Shown here: positions 1 through 12,584 of the stretch, in pieces
Layout of the letters: each line of letters begins with the position of its first letter
Numbering within the stretch: position 1 is the stretch's first letter
Source: Tenebrio molitor
Lineage: Eukaryota > Arthropoda > Insecta > Coleoptera > Tenebrionidae
Assembly: GCF_963966145.1 (NCBI RefSeq)
Contig: NC_091050.1
Span: 22,754,001-22,818,000, forward strand
Direction: 5' to 3'
DNA length: 64,000 nucleotides
Program-made: the position numbers and the translations under genes
The notes under the pieces: generated by a model
What the model was told of the DNA's origin: nothing
Database searches by the model: none
What the model saw: only the letters and a program-made list of their open reading frames with translations

Positions 1-1435
1 AGGCAGTTCTTCAATAAAAAATACGCCACATGAGGGTTGAGGTGGTCAAGGCGAGAGATAAGTAACTTAATTTTTTGTTCTTTAATCCTGAATTGTTGAA
101 CATACGCCTCTTCAAAAATTGGAGCTCCCAGTAACTGTAAGTCGTTAGACGATACTATTCTAATTCCTGGACAAATTTTTTCAAATTGCTGAATGATAGA
201 CATATCTTCGTTTTTTGAATTGAAGAAAATTTCACATTTATCTGTGTTAATTTTCAAACCAATTTCAGCTGCTAATTCAATGAGATTACGAAGGTCATTT
301 AAAACAATATCTGGGGTATCTGCAAGAGTGGCATCATCCAAATACCAAATGTTCAGCTCCGATATCATTATCATTACCAAAGGTTGAATGGAAACACTAA
401 ACGCCATTGAGCCACAGGGATCACCTTGTTGAACACCAACTTCTGAAGATATGATTTTATCTCCAAAAAAAAGAGATGAAGGTAATCTGTAACTTTGATT
501 CATAAAGGGATAAAGGATAGGAAAATTTTCTTTAATTTGTAAAAGCATTTTATCTCTTTTTTAAATGCATTCGCAAAATCAATCTTCAGCATAATTTTGT
601 CATTATTTTCAGGGAGATTAAGATAAGTACGAACTGTGTGGATAGCCGTTTCGGAACCTTTTTTTGTTGCTACTCCAAGCTGATGGGGAGCTAAATATGA
701 ATGAATCTCGCAGTTGTTTTTAAAACAAGCAACGCGAGCTGCAAGTCTTCTAAAGGAGCAACCAATTGCAATTGGTCTCAAACCACCGTCTTTTTTTGAA
801 AGAGCGCAGAGGGAAGCTCCAAAAAATATGGGAAGAACTTCTTCATTAATCTTACCAGCAAGAATAAAGTTACATAATTTTGTAATGGCTGTCAGGGCAC
901 GTTTATCAGCTTCTCCAGCAGAAAAAGAGACCATATCCTTCAAAAATTGAGGTCTCATACCATCGATTCCTGGTCCTGAACCACAATAGAATGAATTAAT
1001 ACCTCTTAAAACATCTGACTCGTTCACGCAAAAGACAGGAATATTGTTCAGAGGTGGCTCCGGAAATGAAAGAGGACGAGACGGTGTTGGATGTTTCGTT
1101 TTTAAGACATTGAAGGTGACTTCATCAAAAGAAGCAAGTTTGTCATCAGAACTTAAAATTTTAACTGCTCCTCTAATGTCAAAATCATTCACTTTTGCTT
1201 CTATTCCTTTTTGAAAGGTACTTGAACCATTTATCTTTGGAATCGATGACGGTAAATTGAATTTGGCGATATTATCCTTAATTTTCGACGTAAAATTTTT
1301 GATTTTTGATCCGTTTAAGTTAAAGGATATATAAGCAAAAACAAATAAGTTTTCCCAAACCAGAATAGAGTTGGAGTTGATGCACTCGTGAATTACAGAC
1401 GACAGTTTATTTGTGTAAATAGGTACAGTTTTATG
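1..1435 (-). pseudogene. Non-LTR retrotransposon reverse transcriptase, 5' and catalytic part, frameshifted
   Basis: Reading the minus strand from about 1435 to 1 gives an almost continuous reverse transcriptase. Visible landmarks are an IDGMRPQFLKDM block, a GGLRPIAIG block, RRLAAR, PHQLGVATKKGSETAIH, the palm motif KIDFANAF, GVQQGDPCG, and the catalytic box as YLDD rather than the usual YADD, followed by KINTDKCEIFF and LLGAPIFEEA. A one-base frameshift near 555-565, after DFANAF, breaks the frame. The protein runs off the left window edge. The LLGAPI and QLGV blocks resemble an RLE-endonuclease family whose C-terminus is also present at 53.6-54.5 kb. This is a dead fragment; the family assignment is from memory. 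Confidence 0.85.
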
Positions 1436-2595
1436 ATTTTTTCATTTATTTTTTACAAACAATAAAAATGATAACAAAAAACTAGTAAGTATATATACGT
1501 TCGTTTAGGGAATAAAAAATATACAATTCAAGAAAGAACAGAAAAGAAAAGAAAGTTTAGGAAAAAATATGTAGTACAATTATGTTTTCGGCCTCCGTCT
1601 AGAAACACTGATTTTTCATTCGTCTAAATCGTCTGGAAACTAGCATTTCTCTGCCTAGGCAAGAAAATCGACACAGAAATTTTTAATGAAAGATTTTAGG
1701 TGAGCAGCACAAAATGTCAGTGTCATGCGGCATTTTTGTGCAATTTTTTAAGTGTAAAATATTGATGTCGGGCAAATTTGTATCCTTTATCGCAAGCTAT
1801 ACATTGTGTATAGTTTGTTTCCAAACTATGTGCAGTTGTATCAGTTTATAACACGAACTACGTGTATGTAGCTATCTCCTTTCAACACATGTCAAACAAG
1901 TTCGTTGCTTCTGCTACGTTCGCTATTAAGATTATCGCTCTAGCATCTCATTCTAAACCGTACAATTAGAGCAACATAGAACTATTGACGTGCGTCGGCT
2001 TCGGCCCGGCGTAAGATGTCCACCAAACGTCAAAATGTGAAGAAACGACGAAAATGTAATTCGATTTATCCAAAGCTTTGGAAATCATGACAAAAGTGTC
2101 CCAAAAACAAAACTATTATTATTATTGCAATCGGAACGAAATTCGAAATAAATACACAACTGCGCATGCGCATCATCCATAATTGGAAAGTCGAATGGAT
2201 ATTTATTTAGATTATTTAAAGCGATTATTTCGATTTATTTGATTATCAAAATATATCGATTATGCCCAACACTACAAAATACTATAATTTCTTGACAATG
2301 GCGGTAACATAATCAACTCATTATGCCTTGCTGTCAAATGTCAAATACGGACCAACGGCATGTCGTCTTCTTGATTCAGGCGTGACGTCACTGCATATAT
2401 TTTGGATAGCAGTATGGGCCGAGGGGGGTATCAAGCGATGGGTTAGGAATAACAGAAACGACGACGACGCTTTTGAATATTTCAGGAATTGGTTGATTTT
2501 TGTCGTGACAGTCGCTTCTTGAATCCTTTATGTTGCTAATAGAAGAAAAATAAATTCCCTATCTGGTAATTTTTTAACAAAAATGGTTATACATT
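1436..2595. other. AT-rich intergenic DNA, no gene recognised
   Basis: No reading frame with recognisable motifs is present. The stretch holds short AT-rich runs and a CG-containing patch near 1990-2170. The 64-codon frame at 2328 has no features and is not called. Confidence 0.6.
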
Positions 2596-4523
2596 GTAAT
2601 GATTTGAATACATTACTTTTTCCGCTAAATATTTGAACCTGCGCAAAACCGTAACAAATGTGGTCGTGATCGTCATCGAAGCGGAGGAGCCCTACGTTGT
2701 GATTTGCTTTTGGCGGAAAAAAAGGTTCGTAATGCAAACGATGAGGGTTCCAGTTGGAAGAGTGCCGCCAATAAAACACACATGTGAGGGACGCAAAATA
2801 CCTTTTATTAAAAATGCCTGTAATAACTTTGATGAAAAAGAAATTGAAACGAATACAAAGGACAGAAATTAAGTTTAACGAAGTACGAGAAATTAACTAG
2901 TTGAGTACATCACAAAGATAAACGACAAGATGAATGCAACAATATTTAAAATAACAGAAAAACGGGCACATGACAGACAAAATGACAGTTAAAGCTTGCA
3001 AAACAAGTAAACAAATTATAAGGCAGTTATTACAGACAGGGACGGATGAAAAACCCTCTTCAAAAACCGTATCCCAGGTATTACTCATATTTCACAATTA
3101 GATTAACGACAAACACAATGGTTATTTGAAACTACGCGGTCAAGGTACGCCAACGGGAGCTTAGAGCTGGAGGTAACAAACTTTCGGCCGCGGGGGGACT
3201 CAGAAGAATAATCTGAATCATCTTGAAATCAAGCGACGTTTATAGATATTCGGGGTATTAATGAGCGTCAGACTATTTCACCGACCAAGCAAGATTGACA
3301 GAGCGTTTCGGGGTCGTACGATTAGCATTCCTAGACCGCAACCGCAAAGACCTAGGTCCGCCGTCCCCAACCAACCGTTTCCGGACAAAACCCTGAAGTC
3401 TCTATAACCGTCGACGGAAGCTTCACGAAAACATCCCGACGCCGCTCCCGCAAAGAGAAAGGTCCGTCCCCGCTAACGGCGCTAAATAACCGTAGCTTCC
3501 ACAGAAATTTACAAAAAAAACCCCCACGACTTCCTGATTGTCACCTAGCTCCCACAGGGGCGCACTTACAACATTTTACTTTAACTTTTCCGAAATCTAG
3601 CAACAACACGAAGGAAAAAAAAACCGAGTTTAACTCTATCGAACATAGCGTAACATTAAACGATGAGAAAATCCAACAAAACCAAGCGCAACATTAAACA
3701 AGGATCAAATAAACAAAACAAAACGCAACATTAAACAAGGATAACATAAGCAAAACAAACCGCAACATTAAACAATGAGGAAATAAAAGAGAACAAAAAC
3801 GCTAAGTTAAATAACGATAAAATAGAACCACTTTAAATGGCACAAATATCAGTAAACAACATAAATCACGAATACAATAATCGCTGGTAATGTTAAACAA
3901 AAAGAAAATGGCGGGCCGAGTGCCGTTAGAAAATGTTAGTGAAGAAAAAAAAAAAATGGACGCACGCGGTTCGGACGACGGCTCCGAATTTTCGAAATTA
4001 CGAGATTGCAAAAAAAATGAACCTCCCGGGAGAAAGATAACGCTTAAAATTAACAAATGGGCGCTTTCTTAAAGGAACAGCATGCAACAAAATGAAATCT
4101 ACAACATACCCTTACCACGTGGTCCTGGTCCCAAAACAAAACACAAAAAAAGCAACGAAAGTGGAATAAATTACCCAGGTGAATTAAAAAAAATGTCGAA
4201 TTCCTCACGGGGACACAAATATCTACTCGGAACGGTAGTGTAATTGTTCACATTTAACTTACAAATTTGAGAAACTTGGATCGCTCTTCGCAAGGTGTGT
4301 TCGTTTCGAAAAACTAAACAAAAGTGACCTACCCCCTTCAACCGCCCGCGCGAGCCCGTTTCATCCCCCCCATCTTTCCGCTTTTCAACAGCGTCCCCAA
4401 CTCGCCAAGAGTACCAACCCCATCCCTTAGTTCCTAGTCTAGCCGCTAGTACCTTCCCATTTGGCGCGCTCTCGTGGCGGTACCGGGAATTAAAAATTTT
4501 AAATTTTAAACTGGGTCACTACA
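2596..4523 (-). mobile_element. Long solo LTR, copy 1
   Basis: Read on the minus strand the unit begins TGTAGTGACCC and ends TCATTACA, near-complementary TG...CA ends. Three further copies lie in the window. The interior has no reverse transcriptase, protease or integrase frame, but holds about five imperfect units of roughly 46 bp built on TTGTTTAATGTTGCG (about 3640-3820). No matching target duplication is seen at this copy. Absence of an internal region plus the TG...CA ends suggests a solo LTR of a retrotransposon with unusually long LTRs; the Woot element of Tribolium is a known precedent for very long LTRs. Confidence 0.6.
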
Positions 4524-4533
4524 ATATTTTGCT

Positions 4534-4700
4534 TTAAATAAACTGTCGGCCGAAATTTTTTTGTGTATTACACGGCTAGAAAATGTTTTGCAAGTGATCG
4601 CACTTGTGGGCCTCGGCTGACGCCTCTGCCCCACAAACCGTGCTTGCACTTGCAAAATGGCATTTTCTAGCCTTGTGATACAAATAACTATTGTGTGCAA
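4534..4700 (+). mobile_element. Helitron-like hairpin element, 3' end (variable-hairpin family)
   Basis: A long stem-loop begins GGCTAGAAAATG and its partner arm ends CATTTTCTAGCC. It is followed by the family tail ATACAAATAACTATTG. The stem sequence differs from that of the other family members. The 5' half is missing, and the LTR lies directly to the left. Confidence 0.5.
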
Positions 4701-4735
4701 CCGTACGCGAAATGAGCACTTCGCGTGCGTACATT

Positions 4736-4846
4736 GGCCGGCAAAAAAAATTAGCCATCACTTTTGTGTCACGTCAAAATCCAAATGTGTAATGAATGCT
4801 TTTTTGACACTGACATTTAAATGATGGCTAACTTTTTTTGCCGGCC
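4736..4846. mobile_element. Short MITE with terminal inverted repeats
   Basis: The left end GGCCGGCAAAAAAAATTAGC pairs with the right end GCTAACTTTTTTTGCCGGCC. The 111-bp unit has no coding capacity. It is a foldback-type miniature element of unknown parent. Confidence 0.6.
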
Positions 4847-6519
4847 ATTGTACAACAGACCGCGAAATTGAATTTCGCAGCCGTTGCCTTGACGACGGCC
4901 GTAAAAGTAAAAGTCATTTTTATATTTATTTATTATTACATCAGTACAATTACAACATATCTTATCTGCATATTTCCGGTGTAATAATAATATGTAATTA
5001 AAATTGGAAATGGAAAATATTTGGAAATTTATCTTAATATTCACTTTTCATAACTTATTAAGATGTTTAATTTCATTTAATAACCTAAAAAATTCTCTGA
5101 CGGTTTTAATATTAATATTGTAGTCGCACGTTTCATTTTAATTAACAAACTAATGCACCTTAAGTTAGTCTAAATTAGGATAGAAATAGGTCATCGTAAA
5201 ACAAAATTATTACGCCGTGAACTTTGCGGTTAAGTCGGTAACATTTTATTCCTTTACGCCACTTAAGTTTCACTTGTTCGAGTACCCATCCTTATTCCGG
5301 CACTTATGTTTCCTCAGCTTCTTTAAATCCAACCCAACATGCTTCCTTTTTTCTCTTGAAACGTATCTTAATTATCCTATTGTATTTATCGTCATTGATT
5401 TTTACCCTCGTTGCATCTTTTGTTGGCTCCAGAAATATACTCTCATTTTTACAAACTGCTTGACAGGACAAGAAAAAATTAATATTTACTAGTTCGTTTT
5501 GTCATTCGCACGTGCATATAACATTCAATTAATTTTTTAAAGAAAGGAGTGTGCTTGGCTGAATTATTTTAAAATAGAAATAGAAAAATGTTTTAACTCA
5601 CTATGTACTCACCAGTTAATTTCATGTAAAAAATAATATCTAGCAATGATAGTCATTTGTGATAACTGATGATAACTATTAAGTAATGATTTAATTTAAT
5701 TTTGTATATAAAGAAGTTTTCTACTTGGATGATGTAATATAAAAATCAGTAGTAAATCAAATCCAAATAAGACACAACAGTATTCAGTTTATCAAAGCTT
5801 TGAAATAGAAACATACTAAACAATTCACAAATTTTCAGATTACAACTAAGAATGATACATTTTAAATCGTCAAATTACGCATTAGGATCAATGTTATTTC
5901 AAAGTTAAATGGGAACGATTTTCCAAGCACTTGTGTGATAATAATGCATTTAAATAAGACTTATTAAGTGTAACTTGGCCATGCAAACATTTCAAATCGT
6001 TATTTATATTAGATACAGAAAATTGAAAATCGTAATAACCGTAATAAAATCTCACGTTATTTTAGCTTTTTCCATAAAAGATCTTGGCTTAGGATTAATT
6101 CGATTAAGACTCGAGGATTACAGTTATAAAATTATCCACAAACCTAAATTTAACACAATAATCATTCAGATGTAGCCTCTAGAACAAAAACTAATTAAAC
6201 AAGTAAATCTTTAAATTCAATTATAATCAGTTCAGGTACTAACATGGACAATTCAGATGCAGAAACATCTTCGGAAATAGAAAATATAAATTGCAAACTA
6301 TGTAATACGATGCATAAGTTTAAAGAATATATTATTTGAACGAAATAGAATCCTATCACCCTTCTTCGCTGAGCTTAAAAAATTGCTTAAGGATTTGCTG
6401 ATTTGCTTTAAAAATTTTAACTAACGAAAACAATACTGTCTTATGAGCGTAATAAAAGCTGCGGAGCCCAATACTACAGGATATTTTAGGAGTGGTAATG
6501 AGCCTGACGGAATTGAAAA
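4847..6519. other. AT-rich intergenic DNA, no gene recognised
   Basis: Small open frames (91 codons at 5217, 66 codons at 5975) have low complexity and no motif. A 31-codon frame at 6244 contains a CxxC pair but ends at once. Nothing here can be supported as a gene. Confidence 0.6.
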
Positions 6520-6694
6520 TATCAAGTGTTTTTTTAAATTTCACCTCATAGTAGGTGTTGAAGAGTCGATTGTGAACACACTACCTATACACGTTACGGA
6601 TCACGGATCAGCTGTTTTAATCTTACGTTTTATACGTTCACAATCGACGCTTCAACGCCTACTACGAGGTGAAATTAAAAAAAAACACCCGATA
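6520..6694. mobile_element. MITE with long inverted repeats (TCGATTGTGAAC family), copy 1
   Basis: The two ends are long inverted repeats containing GTTGAAGAGTCGATTGTGAA on the left and its near complement on the right, bounded by a run beginning ATCAAGTGTTTTT and ending AAAACACCCGAT. A second full copy lies at 42.1 kb and a half copy at 28.8 kb. Confidence 0.7.
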
Positions 6695-7170
6695 CAACTC
6701 ACAATACATTTGCAAAGTTAACGGGGAGCTTTGTTTTTTAATTTAAAAACCATGAAACATAGTTATAGCTGTGCCTTTTGTACATTTTGACATAAACGTC
6801 ATTCGCTTGGTTAGACTAGGAATAAAGTGTAAAGGGACGGTCACGTGATCTGCGCGCAAAACCAATTTGTGTGGTCGAGTCCATTCGACGGAAAATAGGG
6901 GAGATTTGTCAGAGAGTTGTTTACATGTTTATGCAGTGCAACTTTATTTATGATTTTGCTTTATACGCATACCAAATTCACTCAAGACTTCAAATCTGTC
7001 TTCTCGAGACAACTGAAGATAACTTTACAGTGTTTTCGTAAGTACAAAAAAATAATAGGAAAATTAATTTTATAACCTCACTTTCAATAACAATTGACTT
7101 ATAAATGAAATGAAATGAAAACTTAACTAACACTACTGGAATTTTGTAGGTTTTTTTAGCAGTTGATTGG

Positions 7171-7344
7171 AATGGCTTCGCATCAAATTTTTTGCCAGCA
7201 TGGGAAAATTTTACACGGTCGAGCTCGCGAAATTATCGCCAACGTTATCGCATTTATAAAACACGAATGAGAGTGTGTTCTGTGTTAGAAAAAATCAGGA
7301 GTTATAAAATTTAATAAAAAGTTGATTTTACGTGTAATACTTTT
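7171..7344 (+). pseudogene. Possible N-terminus of a DDE transposase, decayed
   Basis: From the ATG at 7171 the frame reads KILHGRAREIIANVIAFIKH before a stop. The HGxAREIIxNV pattern resembles, from memory, the N-terminal helix of an insect Tc1/mariner-like transposase group. Reading resumes only in fragments afterwards. This is a weak call based on one short motif. Confidence 0.3.
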
Positions 7345-8170
7345 ATCCACAATTATATTAGTATTATAAAATAATGATGCTAGAGTTCGCCCTCAAATCT
7401 GACAAAAATCCCCTATTCATTATTATTGATTATATCACAAACTGCTTAAACGTTTTATTCTACGGTGAAAATTTCCCATTACATGATGCGCCACTGTCGT
7501 GGTTCCCAGTGATTCTCATTTTCCCTACACCACTGACGTGTTAAAGGCCGCGCAAGCTAAGCTCCGCCCCAGGTCCTTTACAGTTTAATACGATTCTAAA
7601 TGAAATGAATGGTTGTCAAAGAAGAAAGAGTTTTTGGGAAAATGTTTATTATCTGCATAAAAGCGCAACGGCAAAAGCATTTTTATTGCATTCGTCATAA
7701 AATAGGATCATGTCTATTTTCTCATCGATTGGTTAATTCTAGGCAGAGAAAGTACTACCTATCGTAAATTATTTATTTATTTGCCTTCAAGCAGTAACAT
7801 TTTTTTGCCTTTAAATTATGTTTAATATTCTAGTGCATTTTGTAGTGTTGAGTTACAAGTCTACAATTTAAAATCTCCCAATCTCACGCTGGACCAAGTT
7901 TAGCATTTTCAATTCCGCCGAGCTCATTATTATCACTCGTGAAATACCCTGTATACACAATTTACATGCACGATCTGTGAAGTAGCAGATTGTAATCAAA
8001 ATAGTGTATTGTAGGCAGACTTCACAACATTCATAATCAAAGGGTAGATCCTGGAAGAAATATCTCACAGTAAAACACAAAACATGCAAGAAGCATGATT
8101 CAACACCAACAAAAACAATGAACAAAATCCTGCTCTTTGGATTAAAAAAGAACTGTCAAACAAAGTGTCA
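7345..8170. other. Intergenic DNA, no gene recognised
   Basis: No coding signal is supported. A CAGGGTATTTCACGAG sequence on the minus strand near 7940 looks like a transposon terminus, but I found no partner end. Confidence 0.5.
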
Positions 8171-8294
8171 CTTGAAATACCCTTACATTTAAAAAAAAGT
8201 TAAGGGTGGTTGCGCACTTCCGAGAGCAGAAATGCAAAAATCGCCTATGTCCAAGTTACGAATTTTATTCCAGTTGAAGTTTCCATATTGTATT
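8171..8294 (+). mobile_element. Fragment of IS630-like element terminal repeat
   Basis: This stretch matches the right terminal inverted repeat of the element at 36.6-38.1 kb, including GGTGGTTGCGC and a GAATTTTATTCCA-type end, with an internal deletion. It is an end fragment only. Confidence 0.5.
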
Positions 8295-8510
8295 TACGAG
8301 TATATACACATAAACGTGGTGTCAGAAGAGAATTCATTAAAATATTTTTTGCGCGATTGTACTCTATTTGCTTGTTTACCACGTCTGTTTCCAAGACGGT
8401 AAGCTCTGTTTACTCGTTGCTAACGATAAACTCGACGGTAAGTAATTTTTGGTGTTCTAGAACGGTAAGTAAAGTTTATTCAAAATTAATCGATTATTAT
8501 AATAATTTTT

Positions 8511-9370
8511 ATGTAGACAGAAGTTGAAGACAAGATGTGGGGGCACTTTCTGGAAACTCATAAAGCTCTTGTAGTCGGCTTTCCTTGGCGCTGCAATGAA
8601 ATAGCATTAGCAAACTTGCCGCGACATTGGCATTTTCCTTGTCTTCTTGATTAGGTACACATTGAGGTTGTTGGTTTCGAAAATTCTTTATTTATGTAGA
8701 CAGAAGTTGAAGACAAGATGTTAACACTTTCTGGAAACTCACACGGCTCTTGTAGTCGGCTTTCCTTGCTGCTGCAACGAAATAGCATTAGCAAACTTGC
8801 CGCGACATTGGCATTGTCAAAATTTTCATACCCCGCATTTTCCTTGTCTTCTTGATTACATATTGAGATCGCTGGTTTCGAAAATTCTTCATTTATGTAG
8901 ACGGAAGTTGAAGACAAGATGTTAGCACCTTCTGGAAACTCATACGGCTCTTGTAGTTGGCCTACCTTACCGCTGCAATGAAACAATTTTAGTAACAGAC
9001 TTGCCGCGACATTGGCATTGTCAAAATTTTCATACCCCGCATTTTCCTTGTCTTCTTGATTACATATTGAGGTCGCTGGTTTAGAAAATTCTTTATTTAT
9101 GTAGACAGAAGTTGAAGACAAGATGTTAGCACTTTCTGGAAACTCACACGGCTCTTGTGGTCGGCATTCCTTGCTGCTGCAATGAAATAATATTAGCGAA
9201 CTTGCCGCGACATTAGTATTATCAAAATTTTCATACCACAAATTTTTCTTGTCTTCTTAATTACACGTTGAGGTCGTTAGTTTCAAAAATTCTTTATTTG
9301 TGACGCACCCCACATTCAAAGTTTCTTCTACAACATCCACTTCGTTTTTGAAATCACTAATATCACTCAT
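8511..9370 (-). pseudogene. Tandem-repeat peptide gene, broken (unknown family)
   Basis: The minus strand from ATG at 9370 reads MSDISDFKNEVDVVEETLNV and then enters about four tandem units of 61-68 residues, each carrying NKEFSKP, ICNQEDKENAGYENFDN, NVAASLL, a FHCS block, an EFPES block and ILSSTSVYIN. The spacings between equivalent points on the DNA are 183, 201 and 204 bp, all multiples of three. That suggests the array diverged while being translated. One in-frame stop (a Gln codon changed to TAA near 9258) and a frameshift near 8650 interrupt it. There is no signal peptide or known domain, and I do not recognise the family. It could equally be a repeat-rich part of a transposon protein. 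Confidence 0.5.
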
Positions 9371-9870
9371 TTTACTGCTTGTTTTTCAACACAACTGGCG
9401 ATATTTGCGCACAAAAACTGCAATGGCGGTAGTTGTTTGCAGATTGCCTTAGAAACCCGATACAAAAATCGACATTGTGGCAACACGATGTAAAGGGTAT
9501 AAACACGTATCGCATTGGGCCGGGCCTATTCTAGATGTGAATGTTTTGTAATAAATATTCAATCGCGCAAAAAATCTCAAAAGCATCACGAACGTTAATG
9601 ACAATGTACGGATCGAAGACAATTGTTTGGAGGAGGAGCGCAGTGACGACTCCAAAATTGTCTGAGATTGTCATTACCGTTCTTTATACTTAATATACTA
9701 TTTATCTTTCCGAAACATGTCTAAAAGATGCTCACAAATCACCACCCGACTACGTTTTTATTGTTTCGTTAATATTTTCGGTACATTTCATATTTAGATA
9801 TGTTGAAATACGTGAATCTTGAGTTCCTCTAGCAAACTTACTCTACGTTTGGCAAATACAGGCTCTATCA

Positions 9871-10738
9871 GAACTGGCGGACCAAAATAATACAGTGAAA
9901 TCATCATCATCTGGGAATAATAGAAAAAATATGTTTTTCCCTACTAGTAATAAAGTCTAGCGTTTTCGGTTGTCATAGAACACTGAGAAGTTTCGTTTAT
10001 CTACGTTGGCCCAGTGACAGGTAAATAATTTTTCATTATTAACCAGTGATGAATAATGGAACAACCGTCACCTAGCAACGAAACATTGTCGTCTCATTGG
10101 TTAACGTAGACGACTTTCATATCAACTGTCAAGAAATGACAACTCGGACCCGTTGCATCCGACAAAATAATTTGATTAATAATTATTATCAGAAAGGGTT
10201 TTAACGTACCTAGTAGTGAAAAAAATAGTATATAAACCACGGTGGAGAAGTCCCTTAGAGCCTTCGCGCCTTACAACCCTCGGCGCGCCTCGGGCTCTAA
10301 TCTTGGCGCTAATACAGTGAAATCATCATCTTCTGGGAATAATAGGAAAAAAAAATTTTTTAAATCCATCATTAGATTTTAAAATAAGAACGTTTTTAAT
10401 TGACCAATCACGGGTTGATATAAAATTACCTTAAAAAATTATATTAGTAACTATCGAAACAAATTTGATTGTTGCAAAGTTTATGTCAAATACTGTAACC
10501 TCAAAACGTCCGTCATTGCACAAACAATGCGGATACCCAACAATCAATGCATATGCATCATTTGAAATGCATCCATAGTTACAAATAAAGCAGGAAAACT
10601 AATTTATAGGTAACTTAACATCAACAACAAGATTGGTCAGTTTAAATTGCTTCTTTCCTATTCACTATTTAAGATAGATTTTTTCCTATTATTCCCAGAA
10701 GATGATGAATTCACCGTATTATTTTGGTCCGCCAGTTC
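9871..10738. mobile_element. DNA element with about 55-bp inverted termini
   Basis: The left end begins GAACTGGCGGACCAAAATAA and the right end is its near-perfect complement; similarity extends through a TCATCATC...GGGAATAATAG block. A third partial copy of that block lies inside near 10310. The interior has a GC-rich palindrome (TAGAGCC...GGGCTCTA, about 10256-10300) and no transposase frame. Confidence 0.7.
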
Positions 10739-10997
10739 TAATAGATCGTGTATACTTTTTTTCAGAGACATCAGAGAGTCGTCGTTATATATTTTATTAA
10801 TTTTGGCGATAACATCCTTATGAGCAAAATCTGATTTGCGTGAAATTAGTACCTAATTTAGGTTTGATTTTATCATTTAGTACAGCAATTTTTGAGTTAA
10901 TACACAACAAATTACTTGATCACCATTAATACCAGGGAGTATTAATTAATCATTGGCAGGAAACAAAAGCAAATGCCGTTACCATAGCAATTAAGTA

Positions 10998-11237
10998 CGG
11001 GGTCATTATAAATGATTGTCTCATCGTAGTTGGCGTTGAAAATCCACACAAATTTGGGATGTGCCGCTAGTTTCGCGACGATAGACAAACTACTAGACAA
11101 ATTTCAACTACCGCCAGCAGCGGCGCTACCTATCGGCGATGCTAATCTCACTCATATTATAAAGTTTGCGGCACATGCAAAAAAACCAGCAACGCCAACT
11201 GCGATGAGACAATCATTTATAATGAGTAATTACCCTG
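10998..11237. mobile_element. TA-flanked MITE (GGTCATTATAAATGATTG family), copy 1
   Basis: The unit is 240 bp with inverted ends GGGTCATTATAAATGATTGT, flanked by TA, and is non-coding. A 231-bp relative in the opposite arrangement lies at 39.7 kb. Confidence 0.75.
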
Positions 11238-11245
11238 TATAAGTA

Positions 11246-11425
11246 CAGGGTTATTCTAAATGATTGTAGTCGAAGTAGGCCATGCCCATGTTATTACGTT
11301 TTTGCCGCTTTCAGGTGAACTGTCAGTTGTGTTGCTGTCACTGTCATTTTTTAGGTGAAAAGTGCGGTGATGGGGATTTTATTTATTTTTGTTAAATTAA
11401 CGATTGAATTGAGTTGTTCTACAAT
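11246..11425. mobile_element. Truncated MITE (GGGTTATTCTAAATG family)
   Basis: This is homologous to the left part of the complete element at 58.3 kb, starting CAGGGTTATTCTAAATGATT after TA. The right terminus is missing. It sits a few hundred bases upstream of the decayed P450 and may have replaced part of its promoter. Confidence 0.65.
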
Positions 11426-12114
11426 CAATTTTAAAAATATTGAGAACGAAAATCCACTTCAAAAAAGATGGTGATCGATGCCCAAGAGATCTAGTTTGCA
11501 GATCAATAAAACGGTTTTTTTTTCTAAAGGGTTCTGATTTGGATTATGAACGTTGTGTTAAGTACATACAACTGATCAGTAATTGTGTTGAATACAATAA
11601 TATTATTTCACAATTTCGCTACAATCGCAGTGTATCAGCAGCGTTCGCTTATGTATCATACATTACGTAATTCATAATTAACCATACTATTTATGGTGTT
11701 GCATTTATAAATGATTGATTCGTTTTTCACAGTTTCCAGTATGAAAAAGATGAGCATCATAACGAATATAACTTTGTGGATAGATTTTTTTTGTTTTGTT
11801 TTTTGGTGGCTAAAGCAGACAAATAGAAACAAAAAATTTTACAACCGTTTACCAGGTCCACCCACGATTCCTCTTTTTGGAAATGCTTTAGACTTTAAAA
11901 TCTACTAAAGGTGAGTAAGTACACTAGAAATATTCCTTAGACTGAACAAATTTCTCTTGGATGTGTTAACAAACATGTGTAATTACACTAAAAATTATGG
12001 ACCAATACTGAAGGCCCAAATTGGACCTTTTCGTAAGTTCTTACTCGTGTCAGATTACAAGTTTTTGGAAAGCATTTTAAGCAGCACTAAATTGGTTAAG
12101 AAATCTGATGATTA

Positions 12115-12584
12115 CGTAGAGGAATATGGAGGGAGCACTCTTCAAAAAAGTGGTAACGACCGCGCTTTTCTGTAGACATAATAAAAGGTCTCCAGATGAG
12201 CCGAGCGAAACCGAAGTTAACGCAGATATTTCATCTTTCCAGTGGCGTCCTTTGAACTTTATTTCTGGGGACAATTTTTGTAGGAATTGTAGGAAGACGA
12301 CCGTAAATATTTAGTTTAAAATAAAAACAGATCAGAGTTATACAACTGAAAAAATACAAAGACAATTCACCAACCGGTTCACGTGTAAAAAGCAAATCCT
12401 AGTAAAATGACGGAACACCGACGCCTATGAAGCATCTGATGCCCAACGACCCTCGTCACGAAATTTCACGAAGTACTGGCGGTCATTTTAAAAGGCGTCA
12501 TAAAAGGTCTCCGCACAGGTCTCGCGACGTGCCGCTTCCTTTGCATTGCCAGCATAGGCAGTGCTCCCTCCATATCCCTCTACG
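12115..12584. mobile_element. 470-bp non-autonomous element with 8-bp target duplication, in P450 exon 2
   Basis: It is bounded by direct repeats GATGATTA (12107-12114 and 12585-12592) and by about 25-bp inverted ends beginning CGTAGAGG and continuing TATGGAGGGAGCACT. An 8-bp duplication indicates a hAT or P-type transposase supplied in trans. The paralogous exon at 43.7 kb shows the empty site with a single GATGATTA. There is no transposase frame. Confidence 0.9.

Noticed and set aside
5217..5492. 91-codon plus-strand frame as a membrane protein gene
   Set aside because: Phe/Leu/Ser-rich from AT-rich DNA, no start context, splice signals or conserved motif.
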